From Megascapheus bottae (lineage: Eukaryota > Chordata > Mammalia > Rodentia > Geomyidae), in NCBI GenBank assembly GCA_024803745.1, contig JANJXV010000013.1:28416501-28480500 (forward strand): a stretch of 64,000 bases of DNA, in the 5' to 3' direction. The position numbers and the translations under genes were made by a program. Every line of letters begins with the position of its first letter. Within the stretch, counting starts at the first letter, position 1. Under the pieces are notes generated by a model, which had not been told where the DNA came from, did no database searches, and saw nothing but the letters and a program-made list of their open reading frames with translations. Shown here piece after piece: positions 45,701 to 57,158 of this stretch.

Positions 45701-48037
45701 TCCTCAATGAAGTATATTTTTTGGTTACAACAGTTTTTTCTGACTGGTCTCTTTTTACCTTTTGGGTTTTTTTTTACTATTATATTTATCCTTCCTCTAC
45801 CCAATCCTTCCCTCATTCTTATTAATTTTACAGGATATAAATTGGATTCTTGTCTGCATTTTCCCCTTTTTCTGTTCATTTGTCTACCCCTTTTCAAATT
45901 TTTCAGGCTCTACTCATGGGTCTCATTTTTTAAAAGATAAATAGTCTTTTGTAGCTACTCAGATCTTTATAAAATGTAACTGCTATTGAACTGAAATAAT
46001 TAGGTAGCTCAGGACAGACAAAAAAATGAGATTTCTCCCTTAAAGGGTAATTGGTATGTAATTATTTTTGTAGGTGTTGTATGATTTTTATTGTTCATTA
46101 CTGACACTTCATTATAAGGTGAAGAGTTGAATAAAGCTAAAAATAGACAATAAACTCTTAAGATGATAAGTTGTTCTAATGAGGATAAGCAATTTCTGAT
46201 AATCAGTAAAACAATTTTAAAATTTGGAGGTCAGTGATATTAAAAATTATCGCTTTTGTAATATTTAATTCAAATTATGGTATAAACATCCCAAATAAAA
46301 GCACATTGTACATAGGTTTAGCAATGAAATTGATTAGACTGTTGCTATGCCAGCACAGATAACAAATGAAAGAATTCTATTCAGGAACAGAACCATCTTG
46401 TTGACCTAATCATGTTCAAGCCAATTATATAATAGTGAAGTTTTGACTAGGAGACAGTGTAAATCATAGAATCAGAACCATTGTCCAAATAATTACAATC
46501 TGAAAAAGGAAAATTCACGAAGTTCCTAATACTGAGAGAGGGGGTGGGGGATCAAAATATTCTAGATAAATGCAACAGTTCACAGAAATTAGAATAAGTT
46601 TTTGTGAGTGACCTTCCTAGATATTCTGAGAAGGGAGAAGCCTCCCTACTTTGATTGTTGTCTTTCTGGTAGGATTCATCCTCAGATCTCATAATTTCAC
46701 ATTGGGTAAATTTCAAATGTTCTGAGTTTTCCTTTGCTCTATTTTAACTGTTTTAATCTGATGATTTGTGCCTTCTGATTGAAGTTGACTAGTGAAAGGC
46801 GTTTACTAGATCTTTTTGTTAGATTTTGAAGGTTTCTTTATTTTTGTTGTTGATTATTTAGGATTTTTTACTTTATTTTAACATATAAGGCCATATTGTG
46901 AGTAGATTTAGTGTAGCCATAATAGTCAATGTATATATGTGAGACTAGAACTAGCAAAAATGAGGGAATACATTGGAAGAGATGAGGGGGAATAATAAAA
47001 GATGATTTTTGTCCAAGATGACTTTGACTCATAAGCTTATTTGTTGAATTGAAATTTCTTTATTCAATGATTAAAGATAAAGAAATAAAATGCCAAAAGC
47101 TTAACCCCACAGTATCTTACAAGTTAATAAACAAGAAACTGTAAAGTTGTCCATGGTCATAATGCCTTAGCCTGTTCCATGGCTATAACAGAATGCCAGA
47201 GTGGGTGAGTTTTGAAAAATAAAAATTCCTATCTCTCATTGGGTATGATGAGCTCTTGAAGGTGTGGGATCGGGTGAATAAGAAAGACAAGTCGAAATGA
47301 AGTGTGCCCTTGTGATAACACATTGGAGGAAGGAAAAGTCACCATGATAATCACCACCTATAGATCTCACCCTTAACTCTATAAATTAAAAGTCATATAT
47401 ACATATTAATCTATGACAAAGACTCAGCTTCATTTCAATTCTGTTCTAAAATCTATGTGAGTGATTGTATATAAAGATCACCTTCTTGAATACTTGTTTG
47501 TTAAACATGACATTTGATGTCATGATGTAAAAATCACTGTTAATAAAATCTTTAAAAAATGTTAACTTTACCTCAGTCAATAAAGTCATCATCTGAGGGA
47601 AAAGAAAAGTCCGAACCAAAGCACCATATCAGTACGTTCACATGAGGGTGAAAAATCTCTAGAAGGAAAGTACTGTCAAGCCAGTAAGAAGGAGAAATGG
47701 GAGAGAGAAAGAATCCAGGCAGCAATTGGGACTGAAATGTATCACTTCCTCTCCTCAGTTGTTGTGTGGCTTTTTTGAGCCAATACAACTTCTCTCTAGA
47801 TCAAGCTTGAAGTGAGAGTCTTACAACAAATGGACATACATTTGATTTTACTATCAATATAGAATGAGAAAATAAACCTTTATTATAACATGAAACCTTC
47901 TAAATCAGTATGATGGAACACAAAATGAAGTCTCTCAACTTGCAGAGCATCATTTATCATACTAGCTTATGTATCATGAGCCCTAGAAAATAGGAAGAAA
48001 TAGGGGGGAAAATGACTCAACTCTTCCCCAGATTTAA
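42773..48037. other. 5.3 kb mostly unrecognised, one old L1 trace
   Basis: No gene recognised. A short antisense L1-3'-UTR-like piece lies at about 45780-45920 (TATAAATTGGATTCTTGTCT, TTCATTTGTCTACCCC), similar to 61195 and 33695. The frame at 45518-45940 (140 codons) runs into that piece and is hydrophobic and T-rich. Short (TA)n runs at 43716-43728 and 44845-44858. 43150-43330 might be old L2. Confidence 0.45.
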
Positions 48038-48130
48038 GTGGGCTGTAGTGGTATATATCTGTAATCCTGATATTGGAAAGGAGTGGCAGAAAGATTGATC
48101 ATGATTTCAAAGCCAGATGAACCACAAACT
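48038..48130 (+). mobile_element. B1-like SINE fragment
   Basis: AGTGGTATATATCTGTAATC, GATTGATCATGATTTCAAAG and an A-run resemble a decayed 7SL-type left monomer. Short and diverged. Confidence 0.5.
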
Positions 48131-48139
48131 AAAAAAAAA

Positions 48140-48830
48140 CTATTTCCCCAAGCTGATATTAGTCTACACAGCAATGAAGGCCCATGAATATAAAGTAAGA
48201 TAAAAATCACATATCTAATTATAGATCCTTTATAATGAAACCATTGCAAGTCAAAGACAATCCTGAAAGCAACAAGTGAAAAGTGATTCTAGTATCCATC
48301 TTCAACAAGATCCAGACAGAAACCTTTCATGAGAGAAAAAAAAATACTCAAAGGGATCTAAAGTAAGAAAGGGATCAAATCATTCCTAACTACGTATGAG
48401 ATCATCCTGTACTTAAAAGACTGAAGCTTCCACCCGAACGGCAAAACAGAGAAATATCTCCAGCAATGTAGCATAATATAAAATCAACACATAAAAATTA
48501 TTAGCTGTCCTAAATACTAATAATAACAAAAAAACTGAGAAAGAAATCAACAGAATAGATCAAGGCATAACAGTCTCAAACAAGAAAGAAAAATTCTATG
48601 AATAAACCTAATCAAGGTGATAAACGACCTCTACAGTGAAAATTAAAACTTCGACAAAGGAAACTGAAGACACTTGAAAATGGAAAAAAAAAAACTCCTT
48701 GGCTTATGGATTGGAAGGATCAATATGAAAATTGCCAGAAAGCAATATACAGATTTAATTCAAGCTCTATCAACACACGAATGTCGCTCTTCACATAATT
48801 AGAAAAAAATCAATCCCCAAACAACTCTTA
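48140..48830 (+). mobile_element. Old L1, ORF2 fragment
   Basis: About 48470-48830 follows the ORF2 thumb region of an old L1 (AAATCAACACATAAAAATTA, then CTTATGGATTGGAAGGATCA and GAATGTCGCTCTTCACATAA). Upstream is probably also L1, less clearly. Frame is lost. A younger L1 begins shortly downstream in the same orientation. Confidence 0.65.
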
Positions 48831-49326
48831 TCCACATGTAGATGATTGAATCTGGGCCTACATTCAATGCCATGCATGAAGATGAACTCAAACATATCCA
48901 ATACTTGGATATAAATGCTAAAACGATTAAACCTGTGGCAGGTCTCCTCTTCAATGTAGTATTAGAATTCCTAGCTAGAACTGTAAGGCAAGAAGCAAAC
49001 ATAAAGGGGATCCAAATAAGGAAAGATGAAGTAAAAGATTACATGATTCTATATTTAAGGAACCCTATACACTCCACTACCAAGTTATGTGAGCTGATTC
49101 AAAACTTTAGCAAAGTAACAGGGTATAAAATAAACCCTCAAATATCAATGGCTTTCCTCTATGCCAACAATAAGAAGAGAAAGGCAAAAATCAGGAAAGC
49201 AATTCCTTTTGCAATAGCCTCAAAAACAAAATACTTAGGAATTAATTAACCAAGGAAGTAAAGGACCTCTCTGATGAAAATTTTTAAAACCTGAAAAAGG
49301 AAATAAAAGTAGAAGGAAGGAAATGC

Positions 49327-49531
49327 GGGCCGGAAGTTTGGCCTAGTGGTAGAGTGCTTGCCTAGCATACACGATGACCCAGGTTTGATTCCTCTGCACC
49401 ACATACATAGAGAAAAAGCTGGAAGTGATGCTGTGGCACATGGGTAGAGCTCTAGCCTTGAGAAAGCCCAAGGACAGTGCTCAGGCCGAGTTCAAGACCC
49501 AGGACTGGCAAAAACAACAACAACAACAAAA
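49327..49531 (+). mobile_element. ID-like dimeric SINE (type A) in L1
   Basis: GGAAGTTTGGCCTAGTGGTA, GTGCTTGCCTAGCATACACG, B box decayed to GGTTTGATTCC, then linker, right module and a CAA-repeat tail. Sits in ORF2. No clear TSD, as the host bases at the left edge have drifted. Confidence 0.93.
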
Positions 49532-49633
49532 AAAACCTTCTATGCTCCTGGAATGCAAAGATTAATATTGTGAAAATGGCAATCCCACCAAAGGTTATCT
49601 ACAAATTCAATGCAATACCCATCATTATCCCAA

Positions 49634-51167
49634 CCTCTGACATGAACAATGCATGTCACATTGGGACACACTTGTCAATTCCAACGTGAATGTCATTTTT
49701 GATACGCATTCAGTTCTGATGTTTGTGCCATTTCATTCACCCAGGTCAGTTCCAACATGTGTGTCATTTCCAACACATGTCAGTTCCAAAACAAGAGTCA
49801 TATCTCACACACGTGACCTCTGACACATGCATCATTTCTGACATGCATGTCAAATCCCAGCAATGCACCATTTAGGACCCCTATGTCAATTTTGACATGC
49901 GTATCAGTTCTGGCACACCAGACATGTGTGTCATGTGTCATTCTTGCCACATGTGTCACGTCTGGCTAACATGCCAGAAATAACATGCTTGTCATTTTTA
50001 TATGCATGGCATGACTGGAACATGTCATTTCCAAGATATATGTAATTTTTGAAGCAAGTGACATTCACTGGGTACATGTTATTTCTGACATGCATGCCAC
50101 ACTCACACAAATGTCATTTTTGCCACTCATATCAATTCTGACATGTATGTCACTTCTGACACCTGTCATTTATGACACACATGTCAATTCTGGGGTATGG
50201 GTCAATTCTGACATGCATGTCATTTCCAGCACATTTGTCAATTCTGATATAAGCCTCACTTTTGATATGCATGTCTTCCTGGCTCATTGGAGTCATTTCT
50301 GACATGCTAGTCTTTTCCAACATGCATGTGATTTTCGACACATATGTCATTTCTGAGACACATGCCAATAGTGCACGTGTTTTCTCTAACATGCATGGCA
50401 TTCCAAGCACACATGTCAGTTTCTTAGCACATGTTGTTTCTGACACTTGTGCCAGTTTCAACACACATGTCATTTCCTGTACACATGTCATCCTGACACG
50501 TGTGTCATTCACGCACGTTATTTCCAACCCATTTGTCATTTCACACACATTTATGGAATCTCTGGCATGTACATCATTTCTGACATCTGTGCCATTTCTT
50601 GCACACACATCATTTTGATAAGCATGCCATTTCTTACACATGCCAATTCTGACACATATGTCATCTCTAACATGGTTGGCATTTCTGATGCACGTGTCAA
50701 TTCTGGCACATGTGTTATATTGGACACATGTGTCAATTCCTGCATATATATCGTTTCTACAACACGTGTCAATTCTGGCACTTGTGTCAGCTCTGGCAGG
50801 TGTGTTATTTCTGGCATATGCACCATTTTGACACCCTGGTCAATTCCATCATTCATATCATTTCTGACATGCATGTAGTTTCTGACATGCATAGCTAGCA
50901 TTTCATGCATGTTGCATGTGATTTATTTCATGTTTGTGAAACTACACATATGATCTGTGCATGACATTCACAACATGAGTTTTAGGGTGCATATTATACC
51001 CAATGCTGGGTTGATTGAGAAATGCAAGCTATGTGAGACAGGTGTGTCCTCCATGATTCAAGAGTCACATGACACGTGTCATCTTTGATATGCATGTCAT
51101 GCCATACATCATCTCTGGTATGTGTCATTTCTGACATGCATGTCACTACTGATACATGTGTCATTTT
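49634..51167 (+). repeat. 1.5 kb degenerate 18 bp tandem array inside L1
   Basis: Roughly 80 imperfect copies of an ~18 bp unit like CACATGTGTCATTTCTGA, often alternating with CATGCATGTCAATTCTGA. Unit lengths are mainly 16-19, with a weaker stretch around 50890-51050. Because 18 is a multiple of three, several frames stay open on both strands (for example 50150-50641 -, 163 codons, an SEMTHV-type hexapeptide repeat). These are not genes. The array replaces about 180 bp of ORF2; the first lost L1 bases are TGTCATTCTT, nearly the unit core. Confidence 0.95.
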
Positions 51168-52117
51168 GAGGACCAATGAAATATAACTGAAGACCCAGAA
51201 ATCAGCCCACATTTCTATGGCCACCTAATCTTCTATAAAATAAGATGGAAGAAAGGCAGCCACTTCAACAAATGGTGCTGGCGGAACTGGTTAAGCACTT
51301 AAGGAAAACTAAAGTTGGATCCTTCTATGTCACCCTGCACCAGGATTAATTCCAGATGGATCAAAGACCTTGACATAAAATCAGATACCCTGAAAACTTT
51401 ACAGGAAGGAATAGGAGATATACTAGGGCTCCTAGGAACAGGTGGAAACTTTCTCAATAAAGACCCAGAAATGCAACCAATTAAAGAAAGTTTGGACAAA
51501 TTGGACTGCATTGAACTGTAGAGATTCTGTATGGCAAAGGATATAGCTAGCAAGTTAATTAGAAATCCCACAGAGTGAGAGAAGATCTTCACTAGCTATA
51601 CAACAGACAAGGGCCTCATATCTAAAATGTATCTACAGCTCAAAAATAAAATCTCTCAAAAACAAATTCTCAAGGAAACAACAATCCCATTAAAAGATGG
51701 GCAAAAGACTTAAAGAGACACTTCTCTGAAGAAGAAATAAAGATGGCCAATAAACACATAAATAAATGCTCCACATTTCTGGCCATAAAGCAATGCAAAT
51801 CAAAACAACTTTGAGATTCCACCTCACTCCAGTTAGAATGGCCTTTATCAAGAAATCTAAGAACAACAGATGCTAGTAGGGATGTGACCAGAGGGGATTG
51901 CTTGTGGTTTATCTCATGTTGTCTCTGTATCTGACTTTGATACCTGATATATTATGTGTACGTTTATTTGTTCATTTGAAATAGGAGAGAGAAGGGGAAA
52001 GAAACAAGATAATTGGGAGGAGTGAGGAGAAGGATGATTAAGAATTATATTCCCACTATCTGAACTATGCACCCTAACCCCTCTTTACATCACCTGGACA
52101 ATAAAATAATTGGAAAA

Positions 52118-53150
52118 AATTCTTTGAAAGTATTCTGACCTTCACAATTCTCCTACTGTTCTCATTCCCCCAATTTCATACTTACACAAAATAAAGCTCT
52201 TCACAGATGGTTAAAAACAAGAATTTTGGAAAATATTAAAGGCTTTAATATTCATATATTAATGCTCACACAGCTGCTACAGTTACACAGCCATAACCAT
52301 CAACTGGAGAAAAACAAACTATGTACAGCTACAGACTGACATCCTATTAAAAAAGTGAAATTTTAATAGCATAAACAGAAATAATTGAAAAGTAGTTTAA
52401 AATAGGCATGCAAATTGAGTACATAGAGAATGAACTTTTAAGGTCAGATTTTAAGGAAAGAGGAAGTGGGATTCTCAACATACCTATATGAACATTAAAG
52501 AACTGTACTGGAAAAACATTAAAATGAAAACTGAATAAAGCTAATGAATATATTCAGAACAACTATGGTACTCAGATCATGTTTAAAGAAAAACAAACCT
52601 TAAGGAATACCACACAATAATAACAAATGAAAGGGGAAACTATAAGTTGATTACATTTAGCAATCCACATTTCAGAATAGAATGAGAATAGCTCATATTT
52701 ATTGTGCTCCTTTAATTCTTTAGAAAAGCCTACATGTATATGACATCATCCTCGTTTTACAAATGAAGAAGTGGAAACATTTCAAAATCTAGTAAAAAAA
52801 AAACTAACAAGTATGTTGTAGGAGTGAGTTTTAGCCTAGAACGATCTGCCAACTCCATAGATTCCTAAATGTAAGATGTAACCAATGAAAAATAGAAATT
52901 TATCATTACAGACAGATGATAACAATATGTGTGATCTAATATTTAATCTGAATTAGTGTCCAGACAAAGATGGAAATCCCTCTCTGGTACACTCTGACAC
53001 TGATAAACTGAAGATCAAGACTGTTCTTTGATAATAGCTTATGTTTCATTCCATTTTTTGTCCTAGTCCATTTCTAACTGACATCTCAATTAAATTATAC
53101 CTGTGGTAGCACATATATACAAAATTCCTTCTTGCCTAGCACTTCTTCTA

Positions 53151-53152
<2 letters not shown>
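52118..53152. other. Mostly unrecognised, contains a MIR
   Basis: Apart from the MIR at 52690-52867 (listed separately), nothing recognised. Confidence 0.5.
52690..52867 (+). mobile_element. MIR SINE
   Basis: ATAGCTCATATTTATTGTGC, CCTACATGTATATGACATCA, CCTCGTTTTACAAATGAAGA, AGTGGAAACATTT and AACTCCATAGATTCC follow the MIR order in sense. Well preserved for its age. Confidence 0.82.

Positions 53153-53201
<49 letters not shown>
53153..53201 (+). repeat. (CA)n microsatellite
   Basis: About 24 CA units. Produces a HTHTHT stretch in a spurious frame. Confidence 0.98.
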
Positions 53202-53202
<1 letters not shown>

Positions 53203-53376
53203 TCTGCTTATGCAAATTAACAGAATTAAAAGGAAATATGGAGTCAAAAATGTAGCTCAAAGGTGTTGTTATGGAACTCTATACTCACAGGATAAAATCC
53301 TAAAATTTCCTTCAATAAGGGCATGGGAGTTGCCACATTTACAAGAAGTAAAAGAACCTATAAGAATATATCACTT

Positions 53377-53534
53377 GGGAGGGGGAGGGAAATGGGTACC
53401 AAGACATGTGAAAGGGTATCAATGTATGTGAATTAATGCACCTTCTATCTGGGAAACATCATGTAACCCTTTTACTAATTACAATAAAAAAAATAGAAAA
53501 AAGAATAAAAATAAAAAATGTCATGCAAAACAAA
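53377..53534 (+). mobile_element. Very short L1 3' end with 15 bp TSD
   Basis: Starts inside the G-rich tract (GGGAGGGGGAGGGAAATGGG) and ends with AATTACAATAAAAAAAATAG plus an A-rich tail. AAGAATATATCACTT is repeated at 53362-53376 and 53535-53549. It was truncated exactly at the G-rich tract. Confidence 0.94.
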
Positions 53535-53549
53535 AAGAATATATCACTT

Positions 53550-55399
53550 ATCATTGCTTCATTATAAACCCCTACAAAAATCAGAGTCATGACTCAGCAC
53601 TATTCGATATTTCTCATTTTTTTTCCTAATCAATAATATAAGCTGAGGCCAGATGGTCTGTTCTTTTGAGCTTGCCTGTGCTCACTATGTTTGCAGCCCT
53701 GAGCAGATCAATTAACGCTAGATGATCTTAGATGACTTGACTGGTCTGTCCAGCTGTCAGTGCCAGCTCTCAGCTAGGCCTTGTTCTCTTGCTCTCCATG
53801 TGGTCTCTTATCCTTAGAGGAGCCAGTCTGACCTCATTCATGTGATAGTTAGGTTCCAAGAGGAAAATGTCAGAATCCTCAACTTCTCTTGAAACCGTGG
53901 TTCAGGAGTTGCTTATTACAACAGACACTTTTCTGCAGTCTGTTGCAAGTCACAAGGTCAGCTCAGAAACAAGCTCATTTCTCATAGTAGAAGCAGAAAA
54001 GTCACATTACCAAGAGAGGAATCATTTTTGACACTAAATGTTATTTTCTTTTAGGTTAACTTACGGCTGAACTCACTGCAGTTGGGTGATGCCAAAGATC
54101 CTGATTCTAATGTCTCCTTTTAACTAGTTCCACCCCTCTTCTGTACCTTTCTCATTTCCTTAGTATCTTCCACCCCGAAGTGGAAATTAAGTTTTATTAG
54201 GTAGCCTTTTCTCTAATAAATTGTTGTCTATAAATTGTATATTAATATTAAGTAGTTGCAAGGAGCAGCAAGTTAGTGGTATGTGCAATGATATAGGAGA
54301 TCTTTCAACATAGGATGGACTTTAACAGTCCACAAGCATGATGCTATTTATACAAATGCAAAAGAAATACATACATAACCACATTGTATACTTACACAAT
54401 ATCTTTAGACTTTAATCAGAGTCACATGCATGCCTGTTGAAGGGATGAATGTATAAAGTATAAGAATAGATTTAGCAGTAGATGGGGTACAGTGTACAAG
54501 GGTCAATTGAGTATGTTTAAAGCAAAATAATAGCCCAGGGGAGTACAGAAAATGAGGAAGATAGTGAATTCAGCTCAGCAAATCAGAGTAAAATGCTTCC
54601 AATTTTCAGTAAGATAGTGATGCATAGTGTTGATATGAAAAAGTATTTCATCACATTAAAAATAATTTCTCAGTAGTTTGATGGAATTTTTGGAAACGCT
54701 CATACACATATACCTATTTTTATATATGGTCAGAAATACTTGCACATATGAGCAGAGCTGTTACAACATCTTATGTTTGATGAATAGTTCTAGTAGATAC
54801 AAAATCTGCTTTACATGCATGATGCTTTTTTACCCTGAAAAATGTAATGCAGACATCATATTTTCAAATAGCTAGATACTAAATCAGAGGTATTTGGAAT
54901 CTAAAGTAAATGGGTAATACTGACAAGCAACTTCATTTCATGCAAAGCTTGGCAAACTCGACATCAATAAACATATTGAAAATTCAGTGGAATGCATGGA
55001 AAGCTGGAGTGACAATATATGCAAATTGAAAGGGTTTATGTGAGAGAAGCAACAGTCTTAAAGAAAGATACATATGTCCAGGGGAATGCTAACAGAAACA
55101 CAGAAAGACAGTGGAGAACATGTGTGTACTTCAGCGTAGTGACCAGATGGATCAGGTAAGCTTGACTGAGGATTACATATAAGGAGTTGTGAAATCTCAG
55201 TCTGATTTTTCCTGGAATGACTCCTGTCTACACATATAAATAAAAAGCTCAGTACAAATACTCTGCTATACAAGCACATGTGGCTGACAGGAAGTAGAGA
55301 ACATGCCTCAGTTATAGCCACATGGAAATCTGCAGAAGAAGATCATGGTGGACGTCAAGAGTTTGTCATAGCTTTTGAGCATGTCAGTCACCTATGTAA
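53550..55399. other. Mostly unrecognised, with an ancient repeat
   Basis: 53690-54030 looks like an ancient eutherian interspersed repeat (listed separately). Elsewhere no gene or repeat is recognised. Frames at 54678-54875 (+) and 55058-55321 (-) have no domain. Confidence 0.5.
53690..54030. mobile_element. Ancient interspersed repeat, class not assigned
   Basis: Blocks such as CATGTGGTCTCTTATCCTTA, AGGAGCCAGTCTGACCTCAT, GTTAGGTTCCAAGAGGAAAA and GTTGCAAGTCACAAGGTCAG match from memory a widespread old mammalian repeat, but I cannot name the family or its orientation. Confidence 0.45.
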
Positions 55400-55411
55400 A
55401 CACACACACAC

Positions 55412-55454
<43 letters not shown>
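55400..55454 (+). repeat. (CA)n microsatellite
   Basis: CA units with one AACA interruption near 55411. Confidence 0.97.
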
Positions 55455-55564
55455 CCCATATTGAGTGAGCTGATGTCTGTGCTAATCTTTCTTTTCCATG
55501 AATTAATATGTGTAAAACACTAGAAACAATTTTCATGGTTAAAAAAGTCAATACATTCCATTGC

Positions 55565-56075
55565 TATACTCAATATATATTGAGGCCCTACTATGTGTGG
55601 GGCATTCTTTGAGGTTTTGGAGAAATAGCCATGACCAAATTAAACAGGAAGCTATTATCTCAAGCTTCTATCTTAATGGGAGAACAAATAAAAACAAAGT
55701 AAAATAAATGTATGCTCGGCTGGGTGCCTGTGGCTACTTACAAGTCTAAGATCTGAGGGTTGTGGTTCAAAGCCAATCCAGGAAAGGAAAATCCATGAGA
55801 ATTTATCTCCAATTAATCACGAGAAAAACTGTAAGTGGAGCTGTGGCCTGTGGTAGAGCATTAGCCTTCAGCAACAGCCAAGGGACGGCACCCAGGCTCA
55901 GAGTTCAAAACCCAGGACTGGCCAGATAAATAAATTAAAATGTATGCTGGATGGTGGTGTTAAGGCAATGAGTAAGGAAAAAGCAGATAAAACAATAGGG
56001 AGCAGCAAATCAGAGTGAGTTAGAATTTAGATAGGATGGCTAGCAAGGATCTCAGTGAAAATGGAAGATAAAGAT
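55565..56075. mobile_element. Ancient interspersed repeat split by a SINE
   Basis: TATTGAGGCCCTACTATGTG, GGTTTTGGAGAAATAGCCAT and AACAAATAAAAACAAAGTAA lie before the SINE; AATTTAGATAGGATGGCTAG, GGATCTCAGTGAAAATGG lie after it. Together they resemble one old mammalian repeat whose family I cannot name. The SINE TSD shows both halves were contiguous. Confidence 0.5.
55717..55937 (+). mobile_element. B1-like dimeric SINE (type B) with TSD
   Basis: TGGGTGCCTGTGGCTACTTA, AAGTCTAAGATCTGAGGGTT, TTATCTCCAATTAATCACGA, then the right module (GTAAGTGGAGCTGTGGCCTG ... AGAGTTCAAAACCCAGGACT). AAATGTATGCT at 55706-55716 and 55938-55948. The right module end (CCCAGGACTGGCC) is like that of type A. Confidence 0.9.
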
Positions 56076-56174
56076 GCCATTTGTAGTTAAAACTATTTAG
56101 CATTATCTTCAGAGAGTTTACTAGTTCATGGCTTTATGTTGTCTTATAGGCAATATATTAAAAGTAAAAATTAT

Positions 56175-56262
56175 TAAGTTTTTGCTGTATGCCGGGTACT
56201 GTGCTGTGTGTATTATTTGCAACATTCCACTTATTCTTCATAACATAACTTTCTGAAAGAAA
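56175..56262 (+). mobile_element. MIR SINE fragment
   Basis: GTTTTTGCTGTATGCCGGGT, ACTGTGCTGTGTGTATTATT and CCACTTATTCTTCATAACAT correspond to the 5' half of MIR. Confidence 0.68.
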
Positions 56263-56717
56263 GCTCACTCTACTATTCCACCAACAAACTTGAAGGCTCG
56301 TTCATTCTGTGGTGAAGACAGTGGCAGGATAAAAAATCTTACCTGTGAATGAGGGTGGAAATTTTTAAATAATATCCTGAATGGGACCATTTAATATCCA
56401 GATTAAAAGTGGAAATGCAACTCTATAAAGATGGAGATTTAGTTAACAAATACATATGATGAACATGGGAAGTGTACAAGATCCATGGTAACAACCCCTT
56501 TACTAAACAAAGTCAGAAAATAAAGATACAAGAGTGGCTAATCAATAATACATCAGAGAAATTATAATAACAGTAAATTTATACATTATAGGCTTTTTCA
56601 AACACAAACATGTCTGCCTCTATTTATTCTTCTTTCCACACCACATGTAGCAATAACTACTATGTTTACTTTCAAAATAGTCCAGTAATGAATGAAGAAA
56701 ATATGAAAGTTTTTATA
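56263..56717. other. AT-rich sequence, nothing recognised
   Basis: No gene or repeat recognised. Confidence 0.5.
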
Positions 56718-56729
56718 AAGCATGCATAG

Positions 56730-56920
56730 TAGAGGCCAGGAATTTAGTGCAGTGGTAGAGTGCTTGCCTAGCATGCACAAAGACCCAGGTTCGATTCCTC
56801 AGTATCACATATATAGAAAAAAAAGAAAAAAAAAACAGAAGTGGTGCTGAGGCTCAAGTAGCCTTGAGAAAGCCCAAGGACTGTGCTCAGGCCCTGAGCT
56901 GAAGCCCAGGACTGGCGAAA
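56730..56920 (+). mobile_element. ID-like dimeric SINE (type A) with 12 bp TSD
   Basis: A box slightly changed (TTAGTGCAGTGGTAGAGTGC), GCTTGCCTAGCATGCACAAA, B box GGTTCGATTCC, an A-rich linker with 10 A (56827-56836), and the right module to CCCAGGACTGGCGAAAG. TSD AAGCATGCATAG at 56718-56729 and 57159-57170, so the following microsatellite belongs to the element. Confidence 0.95.
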
Positions 56921-56931
56921 GAATGAAAGAA

Positions 56932-57015
<84 letters not shown>

Positions 57016-57158
57016 CAGGAAGGAAGGAAGGAAGGAAGGAAGGAAGAAAGAAGGAAGGAAGGAAGGAAGGAAGGAAGGAAGGAAGGAAGGAAGGAAGGAA
57101 GGAAGGAAGGAAGGAAGGAAGGAAGGAAAGAAAGAAAGAAAGAAAGAAAGAAAGAAGC
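56921..57158 (+). repeat. (AAAG)n(GGAA)n microsatellite grown from a SINE tail
   Basis: Pure purine apart from single changes (T at 56924, C at 57016): AAAG units to 57015, GGAA units to about 57127, AAAG again to 57157. Enclosed between the SINE and its 3' TSD. Read in reverse it gives long LSFF/PSFL-type frames, which are not genes. Confidence 0.97.

Larger units (their letters stand above)
48940..51900 (+). pseudogene. L1 ORF2 remnant, badly broken
   Basis: 48940-49249 is open: [18 protein letters not shown]..., but about nine bases at the catalytic FADD box are missing ([12 protein letters not shown] in place of the usual ...LFADDMILYL), so the active site is gone. A TAA follows NKYLGIN at about 49247. 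Further damage is the SINE, the tandem array that replaces ~180 bp, and frameshifts after 51168. Homology ends near the first cysteines of the C-terminal motif (about 51890). Confidence 0.85.
48940..52117 (+). mobile_element. L1 with SINE, minisatellite and internal deletion
   Basis: Pieces of one plus-strand L1: ORF2 RT end (48940-49326), a SINE (49327-49531), ORF2 (about 49532-49632), an 18 bp repeat array (49634-51167), ORF2 again (51168-51900), then a direct jump to a 3' UTR (TTATCTCATGTTGTCTCTGT ... CACCTGGACAATAAAATAAT, 51901-52117). The last ~200 codons of ORF2 are missing. The 3' UTR differs from younger copies and resembles an older subfamily. The left end overlaps unclear sequence from about 48840. 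Confidence 0.85.

Noticed and set aside
45518..45940. 140-codon plus frame
   Set aside because: Its second half overlaps an old antisense L1 3' UTR, and the rest shows no domain.
50150..50641. 163-codon minus-strand frame
   Set aside because: Produced by an 18 bp tandem repeat whose period is a multiple of three; similar frames exist on both strands.
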